The position numbers were made by a program, and so were the translations under genes. Below are positions 35,485 to 50,400 of a stretch of 64,000 bases of DNA, one piece after another (the first letter of the stretch is position 1; each line of letters starts with the position of its first letter). The DNA is taken from positions 314,292 through 378,291 of the forward strand of contig SJOL01009743.1 in NCBI GenBank assembly GCA_004794785.1, in the 5' to 3' direction. The stretch comes from Opisthorchis felineus (lineage: Eukaryota; Platyhelminthes; Trematoda; Opisthorchiida; Opisthorchiidae). The notes beneath the pieces were generated by a model, which ran no database searches, had not been told where the DNA came from, and saw only the letters and a program-made list of their open reading frames with translations.

Positions 35485-38400
35485 GTAAATTGATGTTGTA
35501 AATTTAATACCATCTAGCCAATATGGTCCCATACATCATGGGTTACACGAAAGCACGCGTTCAGAAGGATGTAAATGATGGACTGACAATATGGCTATCT
35601 GCCCTCGCACTCTGTGTTCAAGGGATCTGCATGCCCATTGGTGGCATGATTGCAAAAAAAATTGGATTTCGAATTGTGGTTGGTGTCAGCTGTATTTTTG
35701 AAAGGTGAGTCTTACACCGAAACGAAGACTTGTTTTGTGTTATTTTTGACCTTGATTGCGCCCGCTTGAATTGTTACCTAACTGTTACATTCAGTCTAAT
35801 CTCAGGAAATTATGGACTTAAATTACAAGAACATTTTTAGAACAACCTCAAAAGTCCCGAATCCGATCAGTGACGAACAAACGTGTCAGCTATTCGAAGT
35901 TAAGCGCCATGGCGGTCACTGAACTACGGGAACACCTGGGACGCTCCACACCATATGAGAAATTGTCAGAATAACCGGCTTTGTTGAAATGCAAGCTGGT
36001 GCCACTAGTATATACCAGGAGTTCTCGTAAATGAAAAAAATAGAGGGAAATTATTGCGAAGGATACGAGTGTAGCCGTACAAGAGGCATGCGATTTTACG
36101 ATTGAGTTTACAGATCGGTGACAATAGGGGGTTGTTGGTCTGCGCCGGGTGTGTCCAAAACTGGCACCGCGCCAAACTACCCTACATCTAGTGGAAGAGA
36201 GTAAGACATTAGGGTGGACACCTGGCGCGGAATCGCTCTTCCAATTCGTAGAGAAGTACATGTATGTTGATCTATCGCTTGTTGGATTCTCGAACTTTAG
36301 GTACCTCGCCATCATCAGCATCATCGACAGCATGGCATCAGTTTTCAACGCTGAGACTTTGCTGCCTTATAATTGTGATTTATTTGAAAGCCTTTTTGTG
36401 AAGAACAGAATAAACGCAAACGGGGAAGTGGCTTAGTGCCAACGTACCTCACCGATATCAGCCGTTAAATTACTCTTCGAATTTACCATCCATGCAGGCA
36501 TTAAGAGGCTTGCTGGGATTTCTCAAAGTCCTTTTTCTCACCACATACTGACTCCTCTGAATTTGGTCTTTCGTTTATGTGGAACGGGAGCATGAGCGGT
36601 TAGTAGCCCCGAACCGCAGTGGTAGACTTTCCAAGGCCACCAGGATTAGCCTGTCTTGGCTGACTGTCGGCTTCACATCATCTTTAGTCTTTACGTCACC
36701 CCTTATCGGCACTCCGAGGCTCAGGACTATATCCGTTGCGGCAAGAGGAGATTCCCTCAAGCAGTAAATCGTCGATTCATTCCGGCCAACTTGGAGATTT
36801 TGAAAACGCCTCGTTCACTGACAGTTTGGTCAGGCTCGACACATCCTGGAGTTTTTGATTTCCTGCTGTAGTTCTAGCTTGTTGTCGTTTCCAACCATCC
36901 TGCGCATCCCCATACCGTTCACAAGCAGTGTTCGGTTTGAATTCATTGCGTTAGAGGGCTTAGTTAGGCGCACACTGAAAAAAGCAGGTCCCATGACTGA
37001 CCCTTGAAGTGCAGCATTACCAGCCTTGAGACATTCAGATAGCGCCATGTTTACACTCACCTTGAGGTGAAGATTTCAAGAGAAGCTCCTGAGCCCATTT
37101 TACAGCGTAGATAGGAAATTGCTAGCCTTGGATACGCGTGCTGAATCCAGCCAACTGTTAACTGAAGTTGAATTGTATAACCGTTCTGGACGCTGGTGTA
37201 AAGCTCTCTAGATCATTATGTTCTGGCCAGCAGCAGGTTGGTGGAACACGATCTGTTGTTAGAAAAATCGTGTTAACGTGTTGTGAAAAACGCGTTTACG
37301 TTTATCAAAGGCAGTGAGTATTCCGACCAACTTCTCTATGATTGTCTCCAGCATCACGATCGGACTCATTTGTCCGTAGTCGTTGCAGATATGCTTGACT
37401 GTTTCCTTGTAGGGAGATGTAACCACTACCTCCGTGCATGCTCACAGCATTAAGCTTGTCTTCAACTGCCTGTTAAATAGATTTAAACCGGATGTGGAGA
37501 GGTAATGAAATACTACGGTAAGAAAGGTTGGGAATGGTGAAAAACAAGAAAGGCAAGTGGGAACTACAGCGGGTTATCCAAAAACTCCTTGATGTATCAA
37601 AACTGAGGAAGTTGCTAATGAACGAGGCCAAACACCAATACCTCCAGTTTGGCCAAAATGGATTCACAACTTATTCCCAGGGCAAATCTCCTCTGGCCCT
37701 GGGCCAGGGAGCGCAGATAAGCGGTGACGTAAAAACTCAAGGTAATTCGATGCTGACTGCCAACAAACGCAGACCATTTTTTCACTCTTCACAGGCCCAG
37801 TTTTGTACTAGATGATGGTGTGCATGGCAACGGTAATGTAAAATTTCATGCGACTCTTGCAAAAACACCGGGCAGGGACTTGACTTTCAGGCACCAAAAG
37901 CAACTGTTATGTATGTAGTGTGCAGTCATTCGGGCTATTCTCAGACGGCAAACGGACACAGACAGATATCGTGCTGCAAAAATTTACCCACTGGCGTACC
38001 AAAGCGTGGGTATTGGCCTGATATTTGCGCACACTTTACTCTTTTGCTGGAGACTTCCCACTTTTGATACACTGTTTCTACTTGCACGAATATGTTGTGC
38101 CCAGGGGACAGGAGTTTATTAGGAGACCGGCGCGATAAATTGCGGCGGCCATTTCACATCTGTAAAGGATGGGAAATATATAGAACAAGCTGTTGTTTGA
38201 TATTCTTGGGTCGCGTTATGCTGTTAGATTCAAACGGGCTACACTTCAAAAACCGTGGTGGACCTCCACAACTTGGATGAGCGATCAGTTGTCGTATGTT
38301 GTTTTTCTTCGTACTTCTTCGTTTTGTTTGACGTGAAGCAACCTGATGTGGTGTCAAATTTGTACACAGATGACAGAAGTCAATCTTTGCTATCCCTAGT

Positions 38401-41400
38401 TAGACTTGGAACCGGGTATTTACAAGAGTGTTATGCATTTGATATGACCCCTAGAATGTCCAGTGGTGCAGCTTGAGTTTCAATCCCAACTCACAGTCGT
38501 GGGATTAAAACTAGCGATGGACGAACATGAGAAAAATGATGAGGTCTCCTGCGGCTTTTATAACAACTAGTTTCATAGTTGTGATTTCTTGGAGTCATAA
38601 ACAGAAAACAAATGAAGACTTGGGTCGTCTATTTAAATTAAACGACCAAGGAAGAACAAGACGACGAGTTCTGTAAACGGCAATGACACGGTATGAAGAA
38701 CAAATGATTGCAAAGGTGTATCAGAATAGTACGTGCACAGAGCACATAAAGGTATGGATGTGAACACACACCTAGGAAACTACCATAAAAAAGCACCTTC
38801 AGTCCAAGGGTGCTTGATTTAAAGGAACATTGGCTTGTGGACGGAAACAAATCTCGGTGAAGGAGTAAATGGGGAACGCATGTGTCATTGGCGAAAATGG
38901 GCATATCCAGGGAACAACAAGAGAGAAAAAAAAGTGGGAGCAATGATGATTGTTTTATAGGCTATTAAGCTAGCCTACTAAAAACCTTCACAGAGGGTCA
39001 TAGAGTCAAATGAGAAACATGATTCAATGGGGCGCTGATCGATAACCTGTGAACTACTCAAACCAAACTCACACACCAAAAAAACCAAGTAATCTTTACA
39101 GCTTTTTCATCGTTATTAGATAGCGTTAGCCATACACGTCTTCAGAAGGATAACCTGACGACTTCCAACACGCTGTGCATGCGGCCATGACAACAGTGCC
39201 GCCTGTCGTTGAGTCGATGTCTACTAATTTTGTTCTTTACATTGTGAAGCAGGTATCTAACCTTGAGGATGCGGCGGTCAGCTCGACACCTTTCGGGTAG
39301 ATGCGGTGCCATTAACTCGCCGTCCATTGCGTAACTAATCCGGGCTTATTTGGCCTTTCGGATGTTTCATGTTCTCAGCTCTAAAAGTACCAACGTAGAT
39401 GAATTTGATTTCCAGAATGTGAGACATCATTTGAGAGCTCTAGAGTCACAAGATGGAGAACAATTGAAGCATTATTGTTACTTCCGTATATCCAATCAAA
39501 GCTGAGGACTTAACCACTGTCGGGCCGCTGTTACCACAATCTCAAAGTAATCAGGAGAACTGACCGTGTACTGCTTAATTTTGAAGTTGCATGATAGTAT
39601 AGTTACACCTCTTCTGGAAAGGTTTATTTTGGTACCTGAGTCACCTCGGCCTAAACCCCATATTTTTCAGTGCTAGCCAGAGCAGTGACCACAATGTGTA
39701 AAACGCCGGGTGACTTGCCACTCTAAACTAAATGATCCCATCTGACTCGTCCGCATCGATTTAAAAATCTTAAGAGTTGGTCAGCTTGGCGACTTAACAG
39801 TTCCAACAGCTGAAAATTGCCAGTTGCCTTTTAAACCAAAGTTAACATCCGCTCTCCACTGTTGCTACTGTTCTGACGCAAGTTTTTAATCAAACTTCTT
39901 GGACCACGATCTTACTAAATTCATCACTTATTTAACACTGTGACATCTGAAACAAATATATGAGCTAACAACTCCTGCGTGTGCTACCCGGAATTGGATG
40001 CTATACAGCATCCACTCGCTGATGGCTATTAGCTGTGTCGTGAGATTTAAACGCCTGCAACGGTATTTGTAGCACAGCAATGAAGTGTATGACTCGCTTG
40101 AATAAAGCTTGGCCTATTTACCATAACCGCCTATACCAGAAAGCCGGTAGATGGGTTATCTGCGAAGGCTAACAGTAGAAGATGTGCATGAGAAAAAAAG
40201 AGAATATTGTGGAAAAAGCATACTGCACACCAATTATATTTACTGTCTTTCTGTTAATCTCAGAGACTTGAACCAACCGTTCCCCTAATAAGCATCCCTA
40301 ACGGTTTTGTGAAAACATTAACCGAAATCGTTAGAGCCTCGCGTTTTCAGTATGCCTTCGTGGCTCGCCCTAAACTGTTCGTTTTCGTCATGTCAACATG
40401 CATGGTTAAGCCCAAATGCTCATCATTTCTGCCTCCATAAGTCTCATTGTCAGTATGGTCACGAAAGCCAAGCACTTCACCCCAGAGCAACACCGTTACT
40501 TCGGATGATTTGTAATAAACCACTGATAAAGTATTTTCTGGCCCTTTACAACGAAGGATGTAGAACCGATCCTTAGAGGCATGAAGGCATGACCATCCGC
40601 CGATAACCAGTCTAAAGCCCACAACTATCATCCAAGTTCATAGCACGTTACGAGGGTCACTGCGCTCTTCCCTTGAGACATTCTCTTATCATTATGAGAC
40701 GGTGTGTATGGAGGCCTTTTATGTGTTATAATTTGATTCAACATACAAGTCACGCCCGCTGCTTTCAGCCAATGACGTCAGAACATGGCGCAACATTTAT
40801 TTACCTGTTGATTTCAACGAATTACACTCGGGTTTCGGCACCCTCTTCCATAGGTTTAATAGCAATTACCACTCGTTCAACACTGACAGACGTCATGCGT
40901 AATCATCAGACTATGAAAATCTCCCATGTTATTATAGTGGCTGCATAGAGCTCCAGCATAACGCTGGTGATAGAATCCTACAGTGAAAACTTAAACTGAC
41001 CCTTGGTGACCTTCGAATTTCAGACGAAAAACTGAAAATTCGGAGAAATTTTATTGAGTATGAGAACGTTGATGGGACGGAAAATATGCTGTCAACAAGG
41101 TCTTTTCGAGTTCTTCAATTCCAAACACTACGACGCTTGATACATTTAACAAACTGTGATGAGCAACATAGACGCAGAAAACAATAAGACGAGAAGAGGT
41201 AACATTACGTTTTCATCGAAAGTATCTATTTCGAGTAATTGGCCTTCAAGTGGCTGGCTTCAGGAAGGTATTTCTTAAGTTTTTCTTTATGAAAACACCG
41301 GGTTGTGTTTCCTTCAGTGGCTCGTCACGTAATGCTCATATGAGCTCAAGCATGAAACGGCATGTACAGCCTTATACTCGGTACCATTAGTGTGTACCAT

Positions 41401-44400
41401 TTAATTCTCGATGAACATCATAAACCTCCAACAGCGTGAAACCGACCACCGTACCTGGGAAGCTTGTGTTTGGCACATTTCTGTAGCTTGCTAACCTTGT
41501 CTCAGGAGGCGGTTTTCCAGAATTAAAAAGTAAAAATGTTGATTTAATTCAACTGGTTTCACCTAAATGATGAAAGCTCTCTGAAAATTTCCAAATCTAC
41601 TCACACAACGATTTCTAGGCAAGAAATCGGCACCTTAGAGTGCTAGAAGTAGGCTACCACCAACTTCCTCCCTGATGAACTCCTTTTTCTTTTTCCGCAC
41701 AAAAACCTAATATATAATTAAATAACCTGATGGTTGTTGCTCCAGTGTGTCATCGATGTTAATACGTGTTGCTGTTTCTGATGATGATGCGGGCTGAAAG
41801 TTAGTATTCTGATCACGTAATGTGAATCCTGTGATTGAAGGAAGTGTGGCGTTCTATCTTAAGTGTGATTTGATAACACGGCTTATCAGCTGCTCCCGCC
41901 CAAAAGGTGTAGCCTTCGAATACTAGTCTGGCGGACGAGTTGAAATCTCACTGGAGGTTTGCGAGATGCGGAGCGCTGATGATTCCCGACAAGGATGATA
42001 CAACTGTGTAATGCTTTTCGGCTTTTCGGCTAGGTTGACCTCACCTGCAGGACAAAAGCTTGCTTGATATTTTCCAGGCCTCATACTATCAATAAGGTTG
42101 TTGTTTTTATGAAACCTCGAAGTAATCTTTGTTCGTAAATTCCTGATAAGAGAAACATTTGTGTTTTGACATTTATCGAGAAGTTAAAACTGCTCATTCT
42201 CAGATAACGCTGGGTATTTTGGCCTAATAATGATTCTGGTTGATACGAGATTTACCCTAGGAATGACCTAAGTTCCCATTCTTGTTTGATAGTACTTTTC
42301 TTTGGCAGAAATGCTGAAGGGCGTTCCTGTCGTTCCTTGACCAAATCCAGTCTCAGTGATCTAGCTGTATTAGCCCTTTGGAGATGGCCCATCGTCACGT
42401 GATTATCGAGTTCATCGTCAAATTCTAGCACTTCGTGGACGAAAACTGATGCAATACACTGTTCTTGTGGTCGTATTTTACTGCTTAAGCTGATGACTGC
42501 TTTTCAGTAAAAATGGCTCACAAAAAACAAATCCATGGATGGCACACGCGCGGAACTGACTCACCCTGTCTAGACCAGCAGCAGGTTTATGTTTAAGTCC
42601 GATTAAAGTGGCATCCTTTGTTTCGGAAGCACGCCACATATGGCATCTCGCTCTACTGAAAATGCGCTGTTCTACATACGGTCATTTTTAAACCACATTC
42701 AACTTTGCAGTGAGTCACGCAACGGAGCAGGCACATCAAGTCCTATTTTGGCAAAGGAGTTTAAGAGGGGTATCACGTTCCTCATCGGCATAGTATTTCC
42801 GCTGCTATCTTCGACCTATCCTCAGGTGATTTCATCGCAACTGGTCATGTATCTGAATAGCGCCGCACTTTTGCCTTAGGTTCAGCGGTATTCGACTCAG
42901 GTTCTCTATCCATGATAGAGTGCGATCAAGTGGTAGACGCTGTTCCCGTCCGGTCCATATTATGCTGGACGTTTTCCCGGTAGTGACACATCCATGAAAG
43001 AAAGGCCAGAAGACGGCTTCCGCTTTCAATCACAAACCGGCTCAACGACAACTTTCGGGAGACGGGCAATAGTGCAGTTTGTTCTCTCAGGTTGGTAATC
43101 AACCTTTGCTTGATGAGCATCTTTGTGTCTTTTGTCAATTTAAAATCAATAATACAGTTTCTGTGTTAGAGCTCTTCTAAAACGGGCCCTTCTGTCGGTG
43201 CTTAACTCATACGTAGCTCCTCGGCTACCCAACCATTAGAATATCTGTCCAACTGGGTACTGTTGCTCCACACAATTCTGGGAAGCAACCTATGCCAAGC
43301 TCAGCGGACAGTACACCAACCCTCTATACAACGTAAGCTAGACACGTTAGCATCAATAGCGAACGCATTGCACCTAGTGTGTGTATACGTCCGTTTTCTA
43401 TTCCCGTGATGGGCCATTCCCAAAAGTTTATTCAAAATTTCTGCTTAGTTAGTTATCTTAGGATTCTAAAGACGTGTGGAAAACTTCGGCAGAAACCACG
43501 AATAAGGAGACGTATGGTAAGAATTTTCGATAAATTACAAACACCTTTATAAGAAGACGGTCATCACAAACGTGCATCAAATTTCAGCATATGGGGGTTC
43601 GCGACCCAAGACTGAACGTGTTTTGATCTGTTTGGATTCCTAGAAATTCTTGACAGTTGTTTCCCATGTAACCTCCCCGCAGAAACATGACCATCTGATC
43701 AACAACAACAGCGAGAAAAATTAGGAGTGGAGGGAGAAAATCTGCAAACGTTCAGAAATGGTCGACTGCTTCCCCACTTTTATGGGCAACACATCTGTGA
43801 TGCTCAGCGTGATGTGATGGTCGTAGTGCACAGGCTAGACAACAGAAGGATGTAGTTTTCGGCAGTGATCGAAAAGTTTCATGGAGCTTAGAATTCGCAT
43901 GATTCTTTGAAATTTTAACCAGAGTTTTCACTTTATTTCTCCTATTAATCTAGCTTGTGTACTTACTAGCGTGATTTATTGCACTTCAGAGGCGTCTGGA
44001 ATACTTCTGAACTCATTTGAATGAGTTTGTGCCTACTCAACCGTTACGCAATTCACAGTTTCTCATGTCTTTGGTATTCAACTCCTCAGCGCTACCCAAT
44101 CCGATTCAGGTGGTCTTATAACTTTAATGGGAGATAAGCAGATTTCCCCACACAAATATGCAATAATCTCAGCGCATATCCTTTCTTCACCCGCGTCCAC
44201 TTCGTGGGTCCAAAGAATTTTGTGGTGGTGGGTTTCTCTCAATCGTCTCTTTATGTCCATCCCTTTCTCCGGTTAGAAATCTAAGTAGACTGGTATATGA
44301 ACACCTCGTATTGTAACCTTGAAACAGTCCTTTTAAATCATTATTTCAATAGGCCTTTCCCATGGATATACCTCATTCCCGCACAAGCGAAATAGAAGGT

Positions 44401-47400
44401 AAAGCCAACATTACTAAAAGGGTTGTTGCTGCTTGTTAGATGAAAATTACCTGACAGTTGGGGCATTCCTTATCAAAAGGCTTTGTAAGTTGCAGAGTTA
44501 GAAAACCAATCCGCTCATGGATATTCTCTACCTACTCTGATGAGTTAGCGTGAGAAAATTTCATTCCCATCATGGTTGTTTTAATTGTCAGTAGTTGGTT
44601 AAAACTATAGGGTAACGTGGACCATAGAGAAGAAGAACATCTGGCTCCCGTAGCGTGCTCCATAAGATGCGACAAATCATGTGATCATGGTCCGAAATAG
44701 CATCCACCCACCCCCTTTCCTTTCTCATCAATGGGGCTGGAAACGGCAAAGCAGATATTAGTGTTTTCCACTATTTTACTATCGAGTGGAGGTAATTTCC
44801 AGTGTTGCAAATGCTTCTACCGATTCAATTTGCAGCGTTGGAGTCCTGCTCACCTATTTCACTATTCAAAAGACATTTTACGGAGTGATAGTAACCTACG
44901 CGCTGCTCAATGGTGCTGGACTCGGGTTAGGCTATTCGGTGGTGATTGCAGTCGCAACCTCGGTGAGTTGTTCTGTGTCCTTATTACTATGGTTGGTTCG
45001 CAGTAATCAGGGAGTAAAACGTCTGAGTTTTGTAAGGAAATTTGATAGATATATCACACGAATTTTGCTTCACTGAGACAAGCATTCCAAAAAGTGAATA
45101 AATGACATCCTGGATCAACTGTGTGCACTTTGAATCATCTAGATATTTCTTAGATAAAGAAGAAAAATCAGGCTGAAGCTGTTTGTCGTTTCAGACCGGA
45201 AGAAAGTGAAAAGTTCTTTTTGTCTTGTACTTTTCTGTATAGTTCTCGATGAATACCATTTGGCCTAGTACGAAAAAAACACTGAAAGTGTAAGGCAGCT
45301 TAGGAGTTGACCCACGCCGCTTATGCTTCTAAGATCTTATCTACATGTTTAAACGTCTCTGTATGTTTGATGTCCTGATAAAACCCCAGGACTCGTTTTA
45401 TAAGAAACCTCAGTGCACCAGTCATTGTTCTTTCTTCCAACTATCAGGACTGTTGCTCACTGACAATTCTGTTGGCGGGGCGTTTTGGTTAGATTGGTAC
45501 TCGGGCTAGATCTCCAACGAATGGCATCAACTTGAATTGCCTACAAATGACCAGTGTGGTTATCCCTCACCTCGGATATATCGCGAAATGGCAGCTTGTT
45601 CAGGAAGGAGTCAGACAAACCATCTGTGTTATTCAGGTGTGGACATTTGCCTGTTAAGCTGTTTTATGTGTCCAACGGATTGTTAACACGCCAAATGTCC
45701 GAAGATCAAATCCAGGATGCGTTTAGGGATTTTCTGAACTGATGTGGTAGAATAGGAGAAAAACCGAACTCCAAAGTTTCCTTTTTTATTGTGGACTTAT
45801 CTTAACAACAGCCCTGGAACAGTCGGGGAACTGTTCAAGCCAAAGTGACGTGGGTTTTAAAAATCCTTCCTCTTTTAGCTTTTAGTATGCTGAATCCAGT
45901 ACGAGATTTAATAATCACAAGTAAAGTAGTTAACTGTGGTTGGAATTCAATCCATTTCCTTCAACAAAACCTCCAAGCACAGCTCAGGGGTATTGTACTC
46001 ACTTAATCAAAGACGACATAGAAACTGCCTAATGGGTACCGTAGGCGGTGAGGATTTAAACTTGACCAACGATTCTGTGCTTCCTGTAAATTTCACATAA
46101 TCCATCCTCCTAGATAACCTATGAGTTTAGTTTTCACTGAGTAATGGTTGTACTGTCCAGAAACAGAATATTCAAGCTACGCATTGCATTGTATGCTCAA
46201 ACATCCTGTACAATGATAAACAATTGTACCGCTGTGGAGCAATATTCCATCTAAGGTTATTTGACCCAGCTTGAATCACTCGACGACAAACTATGTGGAT
46301 GGTTACATATACCTTGTCCGTCGCGTAGGTTATCTAGACGGACTGATGAAATCGTTGTTTATTGGATTTACTCGGCCGCAACTCTGTTCATTTGTGCGCC
46401 TACACAAATCAACTCTTAGCAGCATTGTCGTTTTCTTATCTTCCCGCTAAGCATTTCACCTCGTCCATTCATTTGCCAAGCTGTTTTCCGTTGTATTCGC
46501 TCCTGATTCTATCAGGTTCGTAGTTTGGCATATGGGTCACATGGTGAGACATTTCTCCACGCAGTCATTGAGCTCAGCCTAACGCTCAACGTGGTTTGTC
46601 TTCGACGCGAACATGTTGCTGAAGAATAAATGCCCCTGGTTGTAATTCTTTTTGCTTTCTTGGGGAGATTTTCTCGCTGTTTTCTCACAGTACTCCAGTG
46701 TCCGGTGCGTTGAAAGCTTCAGGAGAGAACAAGAACTGTCGTACACGGCCTCATCGTGTAATAGTAAGACCACTGAGACACTACATATTCGTTCCTCGTG
46801 GAGATATTACTGTGGTAATCGTATTGATATTATTTGTCTCAGACTTCCAAGGTGCTCACAGTGACTAGATAAACGCTTCGAGGTTCGATGTTCATGAGAA
46901 CTGTCCATGAGCTATCCACCGCTGATATGCAGCAGCCCCACGAACATGCAAGTTTCCACCATAAGATGCATATGGTGTATAAAAGACCTGAACACAACAA
47001 GAAATTCAGGAGCTGCACTCATACTTCGAAGTAAATATCTCTTGATTGTCCGCTTATTATACGTTCCATCTGCGGGATGTTTCTAGTGCAAAGCGGAAGT
47101 TTGCTGAATCTTCCCAAATATCGACCGGCGGGACTGAATGGACTTGATGAACTCTCGCAGCACTGAAAGGTAAAATTAATCATTAGTTAAGTTGATGGTT
47201 TCCTCACCACAGGGATACATGGAATTCACGGAATATCACAATTTTCCACAGGTTTGAGCAAGGCACTGTGCTCAACAGCTATGGTGAATAAACATATCTA
47301 TTGTGCGGCCGAAAGTAGTTGACGCCATCAGAGGTCTCTTGTGGATCAATAGCATCAGTTACTTCCTTGATTTAGCTGTGATGCCCTACAGGCGGCAATC

Positions 47401-50400
47401 TATTATCTAAAATACAAATCCCTCTGCCACAGCTTCTGGTTGTTTCACCTGTCACTGACCGAAGATAAACAATGCGCTTGCGGAGTCTTCAGCCGAGCAT
47501 GCATAATATTCCCTTTTGTCTACGAATCTCGATTTGTTCTTCGGCGATTCCCACCACTAGTTTCCATCACTAAATTCGATCGATGAAATCAGGTCCTTGA
47601 AAGAAGTTATCTTATAGAAACCCTGATCGGTGGTCGTGTGCGCGGAGTGGTGATTTCAAACTTTGGTTAACTAAATAACTTCTCATTTAAATGAGGGAAT
47701 GTACAGTGACACAATATAACCTTTTCTGCAGTGGTCGAAATTACTATTGACTAGACAGTCGGGTGATAAGCGAGATCTTAGGCCACATGATTCGACTTTT
47801 ACTTCCGGCCACACACTTTCCTGAACCACGGTCAGTTAACTCTACTGCTATGTTTGTGACAGCGGTGTTCACCAGTCACCAGAACTCTAAGGTAGCAGTA
47901 GAGTTGACAGCGGATACAGTAGACATGTCATCAGATTTGAATGGTATCAGTGAGGTTCGCTGATAGCACGCCACAGAACTGACGATGCCACAAGCTCTGT
48001 TATAAAAGGTCGACTTGTGTAGTCATATTTACGGACACAACTGACTATATGTTGACAAAGCTTCAGTACCCATTTAAGCTTACGCCCAACAATCTTAGTT
48101 CAGTGCATTTTATTCGAAAGGGATGGCACTCCTAAAAACTTTCTTGCTATGAAGACGATTCATACTCAAGGGTCTTGCCACTAGGATCCGTTTCTTCACG
48201 GAACAGAAGGTTTCTTATAACAAGTGATCTACTGTTTGGGGGCTAATTATGGTGAGAATAATGTATATGCTTTTCTATTCTTTCAACATAGTGGTTTCCT
48301 GCGAGGCGTGGCCTAGTCAGTGGTCTAGTCGTGGGTGGCTTCGGACTTGGGGCGCTCATCTTCACACCTATTCAAACTGCTTACATCAATCCAGATAATG
48401 TGAAGGTGGACAACGTGACCAGGTAAGCAAATTTCACATTATTTCCTAGGTAGCATGGTCTGTGGTAGTGATTGCTTTGCTTTTTTCCCCTCAGTCTCAC
48501 TGCTTTTAAAACCATCTCTGTACTTTACTGTGCATTTGAGAGTGAATTTAAGACCATACCACAGTAACAATCAGAATCCGACACATTCAAAACTGAAGTT
48601 CCTTTGGAGAAGTACAAAAAGCAAGTCTGGTTGTGTTTGAATTGTGTGGTCATGCTAACCACAGCATGAATCATGTAACGTGTTTGTTATACGGCTATCA
48701 GAACACTTGTCACAGGTTAAATATATACAGGAGTGCAACGCGGCAAGTCGTAAGTTCAAAGCGATAGAGAACAGCTAGAGAATTAAAAACTCTGACCATG
48801 AGGACCAGAGGATTTGACACATTGCTGTAAAAACCTTTTAAGCATGTACGCCTGGCTTCTGTTGGCTATAACTACGGTTCCAAGGAAGTTATCCAACATG
48901 GTTGATGAATTATACCATCACCTTTGGGGTGGGTAAGAGTGCTTGAACTGGTACTGTTCTGTCATATCCGTTCTATATCCGGATTTGTGAGGGTCTTGAG
49001 GTGGATGTAAGACTCTGAGGAACCCAAGGTAAGGCCCGGTTTTTTCCTTTGGATCTATCCCAGCAGTAAGGTGGAATCTACAACTAGTCTCACATCAACT
49101 GTCCCACGACCTACGCTTCTGATGTACGCTTCTCCAGCGAAGAGTTAGACGAAGTAATCGACCTGCAAAACACCAGTCTTCAGGAGGAAAATGGGCATTT
49201 TCCGGGAAGTGGCCTCTCCCGGAAAACCTCTACTGAGGAAGCTTTGGTTTAATCACGTTTGAGTCCTGTCTGACTTTGTAGTCGAAGCCGGAAAAACAAT
49301 CTCAAAGCCACATCCAACCTGCGCTATATTGCATGTCACTGTGGAGACCGACTGTGATAAATCCTTGTGTTTCCCACTATTTATTTTTCATCCATCTTTT
49401 TCACAACAGAGAATTCACTGATCCAGTTCTACTGGACCGTGTTCCCAACGTTTTCCTTCTACTTGGAGGCTTGTTGTTGGGACTACAAACAGTCGGGTTC
49501 ATTCTTCTAAGACCACGTCCTACGATGGTGAGCGGCCCTTAGTTGGTGTTGTGATGCAAGTAAATTTAACCTGATTGGTGTATCGTTTTGCCATCGGTTG
49601 GCTTCCATATGTTGTTATTTTCTTGCAACCATGTATGCTTATCTCGACTCACCACTGTATGGATAGTTTGCTTTGTTTTTTTGTTTTTCTATACGGAAGT
49701 CGAAATTTGGTCGCTCATGTAGTCGATCAGGAGTTACGGTCTGAAACATCAAAGACTTACTCTTCACAGTGCAACAGGGCGATGGCTACCATTTTGTCCA
49801 CTTGATGGCATGCTTCCCACAGGAGTCATATTACAAGAGGATGGGTTCTTTCGCGTTATGGACGTTGGGATGAACGGCTGGGAGGCGACGGCGATTTTAT
49901 CTGTGCTGTCACATGTTAGACAAACTATTTACCCTTTTAGAAGAAACAAACGTCGCAGGACATTGCAGAGTTTCTTTAGCCAAATTACCCATTACCAAGC
50001 CGTTCTAGCCGTTCACAAAATTTTTTTCACTAACCAATTTTTTTCACATCTAACTTAATTTTACCTCACTTGAAAAAGTAAACTTTTGTAACTTCTCTGT
50101 TCAGATAGTGGTACTCACTTCCCAAAGAATCTTTTGTGGAATCTTGACAGTGATGTTAGTGGTTTGATCTTTCAACAAATGCTTGGAGAAAAATGCTCTG
50201 CAATCTTATGCATTGGCCGTGGATTCTAAAGAACAATTTGTGTACTGTATTTTGGATGCCCCATTGAATTCACTCCTCATCTATGCCTGCACGTCTCCCA
50301 CTCCATCTCTTAGTTTTGCAGAGATCAAGGGATCCGCTAGACGGGTTGTTTGATTTCTAAACGCACAGGTCATTTTGTTTACTGCTGAATTCCAATGCGT